Program-made: the position numbers and the translations under genes | Part shown: positions 33,504 through 45,540 of the stretch, piece by piece | Layout: each line of letters opens with the position of its first letter | Position numbering within the stretch: the first letter of the stretch is position 1 | Source: Angiostrongylus vasorum | Lineage: Eukaryota > Nematoda > Chromadorea > Rhabditida > Metastrongylidae | NCBI GenBank assembly: GCA_018806985.1 | Contig: JADANN010000439.1 | Span: 627,501-691,500 of the forward strand | Length of the DNA: 64,000 bases | Direction: 5' to 3' | The notes under the pieces: generated by a model | The model's input: the letters and a program-made list of their open reading frames with translations, nothing else | The model's database searches: none | Told to the model about the DNA's origin: nothing

Positions 33504-33960
33504 GGCGAAATACGCAGAAAAAATCAGGTTGTAGAACAAAAAGTGCAAAAAAAACGTGTGCAGTCGTATGTTAGCCAGCAACCGACCCCGCTTTAGGTGA
33601 TGTAAACCCAAAAAGAACAGCAAAAAAATTAGTTGATGGATCTGCAAAACCGATTTAAGAGACGACTTTGAGGACGTTAATAGAGTGTCTTAGAGGACAT
33701 TTGGAAGACAGAGATCAATGTTGATGATTTTACTCTGCATAACTATATTTGTGCATAATAATGAGCTAGCCGAGTCTATGTGTGCTGACTAAATCCACCT
33801 TGTGAGAATCTTTGGGAAAAATTTGATGACATATTTTAGCCTTGAGCTTAAATAATTGCGTGAAATAAAACCATTGGAACCTGCACGTATATACCAACAC
33901 AGTGTAGTCTTATTTATTCCATTATGGCATAATTATAGGTTTATAATGACCATGTGACAA
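33504..33960. other. Spacer right of the tandem duplication
   Basis: Unique in the window; no gene recognised. It is what followed the unit before duplication. Confidence 0.4.
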
Positions 33961-34250
33961 GGCGCGTGTGGCGCAGTGGTCGAAGGCGCCCTGCAACACA
34001 CACATGTGGAATCGATCCCTGCGCTAATGGCCCACCAAGTCTTCCATCACTCCGGGATCGGCAAATTGGTACCAGACATGTCTGGGAGGATAGCAGGACT
34101 GGCTCGATACATCGGTAGCCCACCGCGAGTCACTGTAAAGGCCAGATATGCATTCAATCATCTCCAAACCATGCTTAATGAAGTCGAATGCATGGCGCAT
34201 CCCTCAGGGATTGATCAATCCCGAGAGCTTTATTTTTATCCTTTGACGAC
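33961..34250 (+). repeat. SINE-A copy, best preserved
   Basis: Head GTGTGGCGCAGTGGTCG (A box TGGCGCAGTGG fits TRGCNNAGYGG) and GAATCGATCC as B box. The body has GGGATCGGCAAATTGGTACC, TAGCAGGACTGGCTCGATAC and GTCACTGTAAAGGCCAG, and the tail CATCCCTCAGGGATTGATCA then TATTTTTATCC. About 290 bp. Taken as the reference copy for the family. Confidence 0.82.
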
Positions 34251-34404
34251 CATGCATATTTTCAAGGTGAATTGGGGCTCTTCAGCACATTGGTTACGTG
34301 ACTTAATTTTCGATCGCATTCGCGATGGGTAACATGTGATCCACCTCGGCCAAGATGATTGATATGTTAGGGTACCACATTCTTACTACACGCAAGTCGA
34401 AACC

Positions 34405-35070
34405 GTTCCGAACAAGAATGGCCACGCCTTGGTTCTCTTTCACTGCCAGTCAGCACGCGAGCGTGGCGATTTTCAATTCAGAAAGCGATTTAGGCAGAAA
34501 GGCAGACACCAACCACAAGTACAACCTAAAGTATTTCAGCTAACGATCACAACAAATTGATAAAAATTCAATTGTATTGTCTCGAAGAACTATGAGCACG
34601 TCGTGATAGCAACCGATATTAAGCATGTGTGAACCCTTCGATCACGAATGACTTCAATTCACTACGAGCTCATGATTTTTTCTTCTCGACAACTAAGAAA
34701 TCTAGATAGGTGTTATAGAAGCCCATCGGCTAGGTGCCAAGACAGAGGGTTCCCGCATCATAGGCACAATGCTAGAAATGGATTTACTCTGGCGGATATG
34801 ACGAAAGACTATGTGATGAAAAAAAAGTGAGAAATCCTGAAAGGAAAACACTTTGTTTTAGTGTACATATGAACGCAGCGATCAGTTTCCCCTATCCAAT
34901 TCAGTACAGTAAGATACCTCGTGTTAGCTTAAGATTCCAAGAAAGCATTCATCTTTAATTTGGCAAGTTTGAATTTGAAGGTGAAGACATTACAAAAGAA
35001 GACGGCGGTGTGATACTAATCGCTGATGTTGGAGTAATGAAGACATTGATGCTAACTCCACAGAGGACTC
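34405..35070 (+). pseudogene. Degenerate astacin pseudogene (exons 7-10 and 3' traces)
   Basis: Alignable remnants of the array gene in the correct order. Exon 7 zinc-site region is at about 34410-34475 (GGCCACGCCTTGG kept, but the HEXXH codons and frame are lost). Exon 8 traces (CACCAACCACAAGTACAACC) are near 34508, exon 9 about 34576-34690, and the EGF exon about 34715-34830 (GGGTTCCCGCATC; GGATATGACG). Multiple stops and frameshifts are spread throughout, unlike the isolated run-length changes of genes A-E. A SINE-A lies just upstream. It is closest to gene D by the words shared in exons 7 and 9. Confidence 0.65.
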
Positions 35071-35880
35071 TTCAATAGTTAGCAGGAGAAATTTGCTAAA
35101 TAGAAGGATTTCCTATTGTTTCTAACTGGTTAGAAAGGTTAGAAACTCGACGAATTTCGACACTCGACAAAAAATAGCGACAAGGAATTAAGGGCTACCT
35201 TAACGACAAGGAAGGACTATCGCGTCCAGAAATCTTTTATCACCTCCTAGCGGTGTGCTATAAGCACGTGAAAAAACACTCAACTGCCTAAACGGAACCA
35301 TTCCGGTCGAAAACAATCCTTATCTTCATGTCTGAGAGTTGAAGGCCTATTTAAAGGTTTTCGTCAAAAAAATTTGATGGAAACAACTGTTTGTCTGTGT
35401 TACACTGATTTTGTTACATTTTCATTCCTTTTTTTCGAAATACTAGCATTGTACGTGCTTTGAATCCGTAGATTTGCCGGCGCCATATTTGTCCACAAAA
35501 TCCTATCCTTTCAGTCTAAACGAAATGTAAAGATCGTGTTATCCTATTGTCCACTGAATAAAAGAATTTTAAATCCTTTCATTTCCGATAGACAAGTCCC
35601 CCATGGTGTTAATAGTTTAATGCTTGTGTGAAACTGAAAAGACTCGAGGTTTAAGTGAATTCGATCTTATTCACATGTATTTTAGTTCAGCCTCAAAAAT
35701 CTCATGTCGACAGCTCAAGGTTTAATAGTCCAGGTTTGAGGTCCAACAACGGAAGTTATTGTGTACTGATGTGCGAAAATCTTTATTTTAAAATCAGTCG
35801 AAAACTACCACAATATCTCTGGATACTCATTCCTACACTCCGTCAATAGTTCCTTGGATTGTTGATCTGACAGAAATTGG
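35071..35880. repeat. Spacer paralogous to 13000-13650
   Basis: Shares ordered words with the A-B spacer, so it belongs to the ancestral unit. No gene recognised. Confidence 0.45.
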
Positions 35881-35884
35881 CATA

Positions 35885-36430
35885 AAATATTTATTGGGCC
35901 AACGATTCCACGTCTTCGTCTTCTGCAGAGGCAGAGTTCACCCGAGTCGATGATCCAGAGGTGGTTGTATTGACGATGTGGGTGTACGCTGTGTTATCAA
36001 GGCGAATCGCCTGCAGTGGAGCACCAACCGAATAGAAAATCTCACTCGATGGTTGCCTCTTACCGAGGTATTGAACCCATCCAATATGATCTTCAGTTGT
36101 GGAGACAATATTATCACAATAGTTTGCCACGCCACGTGCCAGCCAATGAGGTGAGGACTGCTACAGCATGCATCGCCCGTCCAAAGTAGATATATTGGAG
36201 GCCGACATAGATCAAAACCGGTCCTGTATAAAAGGATACCAGTAAGTGAAGCTTTTCATTCGAGCGGTGCTCTCTCAGCTAGGTTCGACTCGATGCCACA
36301 ACGAACATTCAAATCACGATAACGAGCAGCTGCGGACAATCGACTTGGATCAATGAGGCTCTCAGGAAGGAGAGACGCCGAAACATTCCCCGAATAAAAG
36401 TTTTTATACCAATCTCGTGTCAGCTCAACC
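35885..36430. repeat. Relic with hammerhead-like half motifs
   Basis: It begins with CCACGTCTTCGTCTTCTGC (minus-strand hairpin related to the motif at 4015-4056) and ends at 36357-36430 with GACGCCGAAACATT, AATAAAAG and TCTCGTGTCAGCTCA as in the relic at 9470-9690. The two ends suggest one old element with outward-related terminal motifs. No intact core. Confidence 0.35.
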
Positions 36431-37495
36431 ATATAGAAAAACTTTCACCACAAAAGATGCATAATCCTAGGCAGACCAGACTTCTTAGGTCGTTCTCATA
36501 CACGAAAGAACGGCAGAAAAGTATGATTTCATCCATATAATGCACCTAAAAAATTGTTCAAAGTTTGAAAATTGACAAAGGAATTATTACCAGCACATAT
36601 AGAACACCGTCCTTATCGGACTAGGTACATACGACGGCAGATGCATTGGTCGATAGGACGTGTAAACCACCGTGATCTACAATGATTCGTATATATAGTA
36701 GACACTGCTTACATGAGTAGTTATTAAAGCTGCTGATTTAAATAACGTGGGTTCGGCAATGCAAAGTGGTTATGGTATCCTATGTTGTGCTCTAAGTAAT
36801 TATGGCAACGATGTCGTGCTGGAAAATCAACTATTCTTCAAGATTTACCGAAGCACAAAATGTATACATATTTTGAAGCAGTTATGCCAATCAACAGCTT
36901 CATAGTTTTAGACGTTTGGCATGTAGTAGATAGTGCGTCTGTTCAAGTTTTGTCTTCAACCCCTGTCTAGGCAAAGTCATCAGAAGCGATAACCCACAGT
37001 CAGTCACTTACAACTTTGCGCATTTTGAAGATTTTTTTTTGAAATGTTCAAAAAATAATAGATCTAGAAATACAGTTTGCGAGTCCCACTGAGGACAAGA
37101 ATAAAGTTCATTTCTAGGATTGACAGTAATCGTTAAATATGAGAGTTGTGTTGGATCAAAGAGCTACGAGCGAAAACACAATACGTAGTTGGATGGATGT
37201 ACGGTATTGGTTTGGGCCTCGAACTTCGGCTCTTGGTTCATCAGCTGCCTTCACAGACAATGGACGACTTTCGCCCAACGATCGATTTTTTGAATTTTTT
37301 CTTCCAAAATTTATTCACAGTACGTGGAACTATACCTAGTACCACGGATTTAACATACCGCTATTATAAAGAAGGCTAAAATGATTAATACTAAGCCATA
37401 TGTGAAATGCATCCCAAAAAATGACAGCCTGACTTTTTGCAGCTAATGCTCTAAAAGACTACTACCATTTTTTCATTTCAACAGCACGAAACACA
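36431..37495. repeat. Spacer, 36540-37380 paralogous to 15190-15660
   Basis: Lacks the SINE-A present at 14911-15180 in the other copy (empty site near 36535-36545). No gene recognised. Confidence 0.5.
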
Positions 37496-37785
37496 TAAAG
37501 GATAAAGGATAAGGCTCTTAGCGTTGATCAATCCTTGAGGGATGCGCTGTGCACTCGACTTCATTAAGCATCGTTTGGAGGTGACTGAGTGCATATCTGG
37601 CCTTTACAGTGACTCGCGGTAGCTCTACCGATGTACCGATCCAATGCTGTTATCTTCCCACACAAGTCCGGTATCAATTTGCCGACCTCGGAGGGATAGA
37701 GGGCTTGGTAGGCCATGGGCTCCTAGATCAATTCCATGTGTGTGTTACAGGGCGCCTCCGACCACTGCGCAACAGGTGCCCTTTC
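37496..37785 (-). repeat. SINE-A copy, minus orientation
   Basis: AAAGGATAAGGCTCTTAGCG at the start, CCTTTACAGTGACTCGCGGT in the middle, head GCGCCTCCGACCACTGCGC at the end. Confidence 0.78.
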
Positions 37786-37965
37786 ACGAAACATATACAA
37801 AAAAAATAACGCCGTGTTGTGCAAATCTGACAGGCAGGTGATAAAAAATATGGGATAAAGCGGACATTCTCCAAAATTGACATCCAAATGGCCGACATTT
37901 TCTGCTTATACAGGCACATGCATGCATAAACATTCCACATACGTGCGTGTATACGTGTGCGCAGG

Positions 37966-38075
37966 GCGCATGTAGAGCAGTGGTTAGATGCGCCGCGCAA
38001 TACATATGAGATTGGTCCTGCATCCTAGGCTCACCAAGTCCTCCATCCCTCCGAGATCGGCAAATCGATATCAGA
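37966..38075 (+). repeat. SINE-A head fragment, plus orientation
   Basis: GGGCGCATGTAGAGCAGTGG then TCCGAGATCGGCAAATCGAT. It stops abruptly at CAGACTTGAG, where SINE-B-like sequence begins. Confidence 0.6.
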
Positions 38076-38079
38076 CTTG

Positions 38080-38345
38080 AGATGTAGTGGTTAGTGATGC
38101 CGTCGATCAGCAATGGCGCTGGCTCGCCCCCTTACGCAACGCTCTCCCGCAATCCACGTCGGAACACCTTAGCCTGCTACCTCCAAGACACCGAGAAGAA
38201 TCGACTCGACCTGCGTTCTACTTCATAAAGAAGACGTAATCATCAGGCAGAAGGCGAACCTTCCCGTGAAAAGCTTGAAGGCATTCGTGGATGACGGATG
38301 TGCGGAAAGTGTAAGAAAGTGCTTGGATCCGCACATTTGTTGTGA
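38080..38345 (+). repeat. SINE-B copy, plus orientation
   Basis: A degraded head (GATGTAGTGGTTAGTGATGC near 38080, A box-like) and the body words AGAAGAATCGACTCGACC, CATTCGTGGATGACGG and GTGCTTGGATCCGCACAT. Confidence 0.6.
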
Positions 38346-38399
38346 TGAAAGGGCCATGTAAAATGTAAATAGAAAATTTATACATAAATAAACATGTGT

Positions 38400-38590
38400 T
38401 ATGGGGGTTCCAAGGAGAATCGACATGACCGCCATTCAACGATGGTCGAAACGAAGACGATATCCACGGGCAGCGTACGATCGCAAACCGGAAGACCATC
38501 GTGGGTGACGGATACCAGGAAACGAGACGAATGCGAAAAATTACTGGAATCCGCGTAATACGTGATGTCTGATTGGGTAAAAGAATGGCG
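38400..38590 (+). repeat. SINE-B body fragment
   Basis: AAGGAGAATCGACATGACC, ACCATCGTGGGTGACGGAT and TGGAATCCGCGTAATACGTG repeat the family order. Confidence 0.55.
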
Positions 38591-38839
38591 TCGATGGCAA
38601 CACATATAGACTTTGGTAAATAGATGGAAATATGGAATTACCAAGTATACATGAGTGTCATGAACCGACGCGGCGATATTCAACAATGAAGAGGGTAGAA
38701 TTAAGCGATCCACCAGCGAGAACATGCCTAAAAAAATCTGAAAGAGTGGAATCGATCACAATTATGAGAGCATTTGACCAACAAAACTCCCTAGCACTGC
38801 GAAAAGATGTTGCATTCCCATCGAATCGTCTTCTTATCC

Positions 38840-39061
38840 TAGAAGACGAGCGCAGGTGATAGAAAGGAATTTCTGAAGAAATTGCGAAAGATGGGGAAAA
38901 AATCAGTAACGAACCAACTGCATTTTCGCGGCGAAATAGAAATGTATTGAAAGCGATTAAGTGCAAGAAATGCAATAATCTACAGCAACTTCCCGGCCCA
39001 TTTCGTTCTTTTTCGAAATCCGTAAACACTACCTGAAACAACAGCTGCTACGCCGACTAGG
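38840..39061. repeat. Start of the paralogous 5' block of gene D
   Basis: Aligns with 16660-16877 upstream of gene B (CGAACCAACTGCATTTTCGC and neighbours). Confidence 0.5.
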
Positions 39062-39450
39062 TACACTTTACTTGATACTTGATGCTTGAATGGCCCGTTT
39101 TCACTGGTTGTGCGGGCCTGAGCACAATCTTCACTTTCCGGAGATTTTCTGATTAAGCTATTGCGCTTCCCTGGAATCCCGAGGTCAGCCTGGCCGAAGA
39201 CCCAGGTCTTCACCATCACAGGCAGTCGCAGCCCTTGTGAATCAGAGGCAGATTTGCCGCCATGCGACTTTGATAGCAGGACGGTGGGGAATCCTGGTAT
39301 TGGTTTACTCTTATCTTCCTCATGGAAACGCCGGACTCCTTCCCAGCTTGGGAGACCCTGTTAAGTGATGAATCCCCGTTGTGCATCGCAGTGCGAGACC
39401 CAGAAACAGCTCCCAGCCACGATGAGGCGTTAAACCTTTGGAAGGAAGTA
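39062..39450 (+). repeat. Dispersed repeat R3, plus orientation
   Basis: From TGCTTGAATGGCCCG to the CCAGCCACGATGAGGCGTTAAAC stretch. Same order as the minus copy at 7636-8020. It sits where the B and C flanks carry a Penelope-like solo relic. Confidence 0.6.
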
Positions 39451-40842
39451 CATATTAATAAGGAAAAAAATATCTGGCGAGAAACAGCATGTGACCAATT
39501 CAGCGCAGCTGAGTGTTCTCGACGCATCGTCAACTTTTCCATACATCAGAGTTGCTACAGATATTAGGAAGGCATTCTCGAGAACGATCGGCTCTGTGAT
39601 ATAATGGGAAGCACTTTTTATTAACAAGGAATTTGAAATACGAACACACTGCACATCACTCTTTTTTCATAAAACGTGTCGTTTTCAATGCAGTTCTGTT
39701 TTTTACCATTCCTACCATTTTTACCATTTTTATCCTTACCTCAGTCAAATTACTCTACACGGCCTGTTTAGGACCACAGAGGCTAAATCTGTCCTCACCG
39801 CCGCCTGTTGATCGAAAATCATGCACAGTCTGTGATGACAGCTGGTTAACCATGAGATGACGTTTCAGGCTCAAATTTCGGGTGATCTTTATCCATAGAA
39901 ATTTTTGCGTACTGTTATGTTCACTGGTTTTTGATTCAGCTTCCCATATAAGGATGCTCTTAGCTTTTTTTTTCTCAAAAATGTAAGAATAACACATACC
40001 GGATTGCAAAATGCAACCTCCCCTTATATTTCACAAGGAACTCTTGCCTTTATCACAGGTAGCACTTCACACATAATCCATTGAACTGCAATAAACAACT
40101 GATGAAAGCACTTAAAAGTCGTTCGCCCGATTGTGATGTGCGCAGCTGTGTGTTTAATAAAGCCCAAGTAGCTTCTAATGTACTTCTTAGGCAATTGATT
40201 ATTCTTTTTGTATCGAAGTACAAGGTACAATCTGCACGGAAGCAAGCATACCTACGCTCGCATTCAGGGATTTGCCTACTTCTGTCCAGAGGCTACAAAA
40301 CCAATCCAACTTAGCCCAGGAATCTACACTCGAGGTACTGCTCAAGCTAACTATCTGCGTGATACATGATCTCTCTTTTTCCAACGATATGAAACGTATT
40401 TAAGGAATATATTGTGGTATTGGGGAAATCCTTCGACTTGACAGAAGAAACACACGGTGATGTAAACTCCTTAATGAAATGGCAACCAGCAATGATTAAG
40501 AGATACTGAAGCTGTTCGACTGTATCTAACAAGCATGAATAATGTAGATGCAAAATCAGTTCCATGGCTGCTGAACTTACCACCGACAATTGTGAAGAAT
40601 TACGTCATTGGTAAATGCTCGAGAAAATTCTCAAACTCAGCTAGATAATATAAGGGCCAATTCTCCAAGTGGGTTGAAAGTGGAGAAAGAGAGAGTTGTC
40701 TATAGCAAATGCACACCTTGTTTCTACATTCTGCGTACACTTCTGAACAGAGGAAATGATCAACGACCAAATTCCTTTGTTTCAATAGCGGCTAGGATTG
40801 AAAATATTTTGTTGGCTATGTAAATGGTGAGCAGTAAATCTG
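39451..40842 (+). promoter_or_regulatory. 5' flank of gene D
   Basis: Diverged paralogue of 17130-18380, with collinear words such as CTGACCATGAGA-like and TTGGAATACCA-like stretches and the terminal AACAGAGGAAATGATCAA at 40752. No gene supported. Confidence 0.55.
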
Positions 40843-40940
40843 TATAAAACTGAGGCGAATCAAAACAGGCTATTCATTCCCTTTTCTCATCTTCTTCTGG
40901 TAACGCTCTGTTTTATTTTGATATGCTCTACGTTTTCAGA
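40843..40940 (+). promoter_or_regulatory. Core promoter and trans-splice acceptor of gene D
   Basis: TATAAAA at 40843-40849; CGTTTTCAG ends at 40939, one base before the ATG at 40941. Confidence 0.65.
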
Positions 40941-43641
40941 ATGAGGATTTTACTACTCCTAAGTCTTGCTGTTTTCGTCAGCAGCGAAAAAAGTTTCGAA
41001 GAAAAACTACAGGAAGGAAATCAGTTGCTCAAAAAATGTAAGTGGGACGATTTGATCAGTTGAAAAGCCTGAACATGGTGATCAGCTAAGTTGTGATAAG
41101 TTGCCACTTCAAAGTATCGTGATCAACTGTGCTTTCTTACCTTTTAATTTTTTCATCTTTCTTAGGAACCAAACGCGGACGATACAATGGAATTCCTAAA
41201 GAAATTACACAGCATGGAGAAGGAAATCAAAGAGGAATACTCTACAAAACCGAATGCAGAAGAACTGAAAGCAATGGAGGTGAGCATATGGTCTCATGTG
41301 TGGACGTCGGCGATGTAATGAACCTGAATCTTTAGGAATACGCAAAAATCGAGCCATCTGACATGGGTGTTTCTATGAGTCAATAGGGACAGCAAAGTTG
41401 GCAATGCTCTGTTCCAGGGAGACATCATTCTAACAAAGTTCGTTCATTTCTGGAAAATCGTTCGTCTATCATTTTTTACTGCTATGTTCTGTTTTGACTT
41501 CCAGACAACAAGCCGATGAGATTTTGGAGGACATCACTAACAACGAAGGCAATCGTAAAAAACGACAAGCTTATCGTGATGAAAAGCTATCCTAAATTTT
41601 TATGGTCTAATGGAGTGAATTTCGCTTTCCACAATTCAAGTTTGTCTATAAGGCTTTTGATTGCATCCTCATCATATAAGCGACAAAACATATTTTTCAC
41701 AACGGTGTTCAGCTAGTGTGGCGAAAAGAATGTTTACAAGAGCAGCAGCAATGTGGTCTTGGGATACCTGTATTAACTTCGGAGAGACCGATAGAGGTGA
41801 GGAAAAACAATATCTTGGAAATCACTATTTTTTAAATACACTGCTAACAAACGACATTACAGCTAAGGATAAAATCGTCGTTGTGAAAAGTGAAGGATGT
41901 TGGTCATACATCGGACGAATTGGTGGAAGTCAGGCTCTCTCATTAGGGAGCTGGATGTGAATCGGTATGAATAATGGAGAATTTCTTCATATTTACAATG
42001 ATACTCTATTCGAACGCGTCTGTTAGAAGAAATGCATTTTGAAGTTTGAAATGTTGCATAACCGGACGGCATCCGTGCATCATTTAGGTGGGGACGGCTG
42101 CGCACGAGATCGGCCACGCCTTGGGTCTCTTCCACACACAGTCAAGACACGATCGTGACAGTTTCGTTACACTTCAATTGCAAAACGTCCTCGTAAGTCA
42201 GTACCAAACTAACAGAATAGATTTCTTACGAAAAAAGATGTGATTTTAGCCCGGCTGGGAAACTCAGTTTGTTAAGCAAACCGAAAAAACCAACTACAAC
42301 TATAACCTGACCTACGATTATGGAAGTCTTATGCATTACGGAGCAACCATGTTAGCCAACTCTCTGATGTTTCAGTGCAAAATAGAAGAGAAGTGATAAA
42401 TATGTCAATTACAGTGTCTCCAAGAACCGTAAACCTTACATAGTGCCACACAACACCAAATTCATGCAAAACCCTAGGGTCACCCCTTTATTTCGTTCTA
42501 TGATAAACTCATGGTCAACCTGCATTATAAATGCCTCGGTGAGAATGTTACTACGCATTTATTGACATTACTAGATTTCCCGTTAAAACTATACTTTTTT
42601 TAGACAAATGCAATGAAGCGTCTTCTGCAAAATGCGAGAATGGCGGGTACCCTCACCCAAGATACTGTTCGAGGTGTATTTGTCCTAGTGGATATGGTGG
42701 CAATACGTGCAATGAAAGGGTGAAAAAAATCAAAATAACATCTCTCTGCTCTCTGGAATAGAACATAATTCAGCAAACCTTCCTTTCAGCCACGTGGATG
42801 CGGTAAGGTACTAACAGCAACAGAATCCTACCAAGAACTTTCGGACACTGTGGGACAAACGAATTATGATCCTAATGCTGACAACGACAACTTCAAGATG
42901 TGCTACTATTGGATCGAGGTTTATGAGCTTGCAGATAACCTGATTTAATTGCAGTTACTCAACGGTGTACTGTCTAAGGCACCAGCTGGTTTAAAAATTG
43001 AAGTGGTCTTTCAAAACTACACTGAAAATTTGAGTTCTGATGGATGTGTATGGGCTGGTGTTGAGATCAAAACACTGGCAGATAAACGTCACACTGGTTA
43101 TAGGTAAACGCTGAGGAATTCGAGCTTTCATTGGGTTTTGATACTTTACAGATGTTTAGATTTTGCTCACCGAATTACGGTGGAACGAGTTTGGTTTCTG
43201 TGCACAACATCGTTCCTATAATTACTTACAGCAGAGTCTACAAAGCCACTTCCGTATTGCGCTACCGAATCGGTAATATTCCTGCACAGCACTTTTAAAG
43301 CCTTCTCGAGATGGCTTAATACACTTTGAAATACTGCAGCTTCTTCCGGGGCCGGTAACATCTAAAACAACATCTGAACCAACGTCTCAGCAGACACCTC
43401 GACCCACACCTCAGCAAACACCTTATCCATTGTCACAGAAGACACCTCGCCCAACGGGCCCGCCCAAGAAGGGTTGCAAAGACGGCGTACTGTACGTGCT
43501 ACTACTAAGCATTCACTAGTACTCATACATAACCAAAATTGTCGTTTAGGTGCAACATGCTGGAGGATTTGGGCTTTTGCAGCTCCTCTGAATACAAACT
43601 GACATTCAAGCAGAAAGTGTGCCCCCGGTGTGTGTGCGTAA
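40941..43641 (+). CDS. Astacin-family secreted zinc metalloprotease D, 15 exons
   Basis: Exons: 40941-41037, 41166-41279, 41336-41437, 41505-41639, 41713-41796, 41863-41964, 42088-42192, 42250-42350, 42415-42538, 42604-42719, 42790-42918, 42979-43103, 43160-43272, 43340-43491, 43550-43641. Signal peptide [15 protein letters not shown]; propeptide end [15 protein letters not shown] at 218-228; MHYG Met-turn; EGF, CUB, Thr/Pro linker and Cys-rich tail as in A. Nominal length 562 residues. Frame breaks: +1 in exon 1 (41031-41036), a 5-base loss in exon 3 near 41375, +1 in exon 4 (41581-41590), exon 6 (G-run 41946-41948), two in exon 9 (42468-42471, 42483-42486), exon 14 (43348-43351) and exon 15 (C-run 43622-43626). 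The 5-base loss is not a run-length change, so D is the likeliest of A-D to be a true pseudogene. Its body is closest to gene A. Confidence 0.8.
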
Positions 43642-43658
43642 TGGTTATTTTCTTCACA

Positions 43659-43664
43659 AATAAA
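43659..43664 (+). terminator. Polyadenylation signal of gene D
   Basis: AATAAA 18 bases after the predicted family stop at 43639-43641. Confidence 0.7.
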
Positions 43665-44004
43665 TTCATTTAGACAGGTGTATTAACACGCTCACCACCT
43701 GATTCCTTACATGGAACTAAACACAGATAGGGATATATATATGGACACGTGAAAAATGGCCATCTTTAGAGTAAAGGAGTATCAAACTTTTCGAAACCAG
43801 TATCAAACAGAGGTTCCATCCGAGATCTATAATCTCACGGTCTGTGGTATCTGTAATGAAGAATTATAGCGATTCATTAATATTCTTAGCACCGGTCCGT
43901 AGAATAGCCGTCTTGGCTGGTGATATTGGTCTTTTTTTTTCGTCTTTGCCCGGTATTAGGAGAACCACTTATTTTTCGGAGTTGGATTCTCTCTCGAAAT
44001 ACGT

Positions 44005-44427
44005 GATGGGAAGTAAGGCTCTTGATATTCATCATACGGGATGGAATACATTTGACTTTATCAAACATCGTAGAAAGATATGATTCTCGACGAGTACCTA
44101 GAGCGAGCAGAACCCACTGGGCTACTCTTGCACGCAACAGGGGAAAAATGGAAGATTTACTGGCGCCCGCTCGAATCACTAACGATCAAGACGATCAACG
44201 GGACTGATCAAACATCGTTAGAGCTGATTATAGGCATATCGGGCATGCGCAATAACTTCGGTCACTTATCGATGTATCAAGTTAATGCGATATCCTCTTA
44301 GACAAATATGGTGCTAATTTGCCGATCCTGGAGAGACTGAAGGTCTGGGGGAATCCGAGCGTGGGATCAAACTAGAGAGCAAATGTGTATTGCAGATCAC
44401 CTCTAGTCACTGAGCTCCACACGCCGC
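44005..44427 (-). repeat. SINE-A copy, degraded and interrupted
   Basis: Tail piece at about 44010-44090 (AAGGCTCTTGATATTCATCA) and head-side piece at 44220-44427 (CACTTATCGATGTATCAAG, TTTGCCGATCCTGGAG, TGAGCTCCACACGCC) separated by about 130 bp of other sequence. Confidence 0.5.
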
Positions 44428-44489
44428 ACCTCTCCTCCATACCGATACTGTTCCAGTTATTTACATATATTAACAAAATATTCCAGTCT

Positions 44490-44900
44490 TCGTTTTGCTG
44501 ACGATTTTATCTTTCAAGCACTAATAACTAGAAATACAAGCAAAGAAGAGACGATGCTCAATGAGCTTAACGAAGCAAGAAGAAAGATTGGACTGCGCAT
44601 AAATACAATGAAGACCCAGACCATGAAGAACACATCGAAGTGAGCAAATTGAACTCGATGGTTCTCTTGGTACAGAATCACCTCACACGAGTTACACCAG
44701 CGTTTAATGAACATTCAGGACCGCATGAAGGATGGATGATATAGGAGGAGAAGGAGAAAAGCACGGGCCTCGATCAAGCTCGTCAGAGAGAAAGTATTAC
44801 TACCAATTTGACGGCTTCAACACTTCTTCGACTCAACGGTACTGCCTATGCTCTATTATGTAACAGAGAAGTGCGTCCTTCTCTCAACTACATCAAAAAA
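44490..44900 (+). pseudogene. RTE-type LINE reverse transcriptase fragment
   Basis: The + strand reads FADD near 44496, then ETMLNELNEARRKIGLRIN at 44553-44609 and HFFDSTVLPMLYY at about 44820-44860 in another frame. These are consecutive parts of the RTE reverse transcriptase palm and beyond (compare the FDSTVLPALTHASETW stretch of the 5845-6650 copy). Frames are broken and much sequence is missing. Confidence 0.6.
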
Positions 44901-45334
44901 TTCTATGCTCTACAGACTATGCGTTTAAAGTTTTCTAAAATACAATCTGCACACACAATATCTAGCCAGAAAGTGCAGCACCGATCATACAAACCTGCTC
45001 CATCTTCAAGGAGCAGAAGACAACACATCGGTAGAAATGTGTGGACGACATGATTAATTCTTCAAATGAACAGGCGACAGATGGACAAATAGAACTGTAT
45101 GGTGGACTTTACGAGGACGCAACCTTCTTCTAGGCGACGAGCTATAGTGTAGGCGAGAGCATTTGTAGCCAGCAGCAATCAGCTCTATTGGCAGCTGTAG
45201 GCGCTTTACACTGTAAGATCCATAGCCAAACTCGGAGCAACCTACCGTCATGGACTCCAAGCGAGAGGCAAAGAAATGAATAGAAAATGTGTAGGGGCTC
45301 ACACTATTCATGTTGACGCACCGTCCAAGCATCC
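44901..45334. other. Spacer without recognised gene
   Basis: A 92-aa minus-strand open frame (45332-45054) shows no domain. Confidence 0.35.
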
Positions 45335-45540
45335 ATGTTGCTTTTTATCCGACCCGAATTCACCCACTGCGCGGATTCCAACACTTTTATTCGATTTGTT
45401 GTTCCTCATCTATCACCTCGGAAAGCATCCAGATTTGCGCGTAAGTTCAGCTGCCACTTGAGGGCTTTTCCTTCTTCATGAATGTCGTTGAATGCAACTC
45501 GAATTGGTTCTGCCTGAAACCGTGGACAGAAGCGTTCTCG
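45335..45540 (-). repeat. SINE-B-like body fragment
   Basis: Plus-strand TTTTTATCCGACCCGAATTC, GCGCGGATTCCAACACTTTT and ATGTCGTTGAATGC resemble the ordered words at 46200-46360, with more divergence. Confidence 0.4.
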
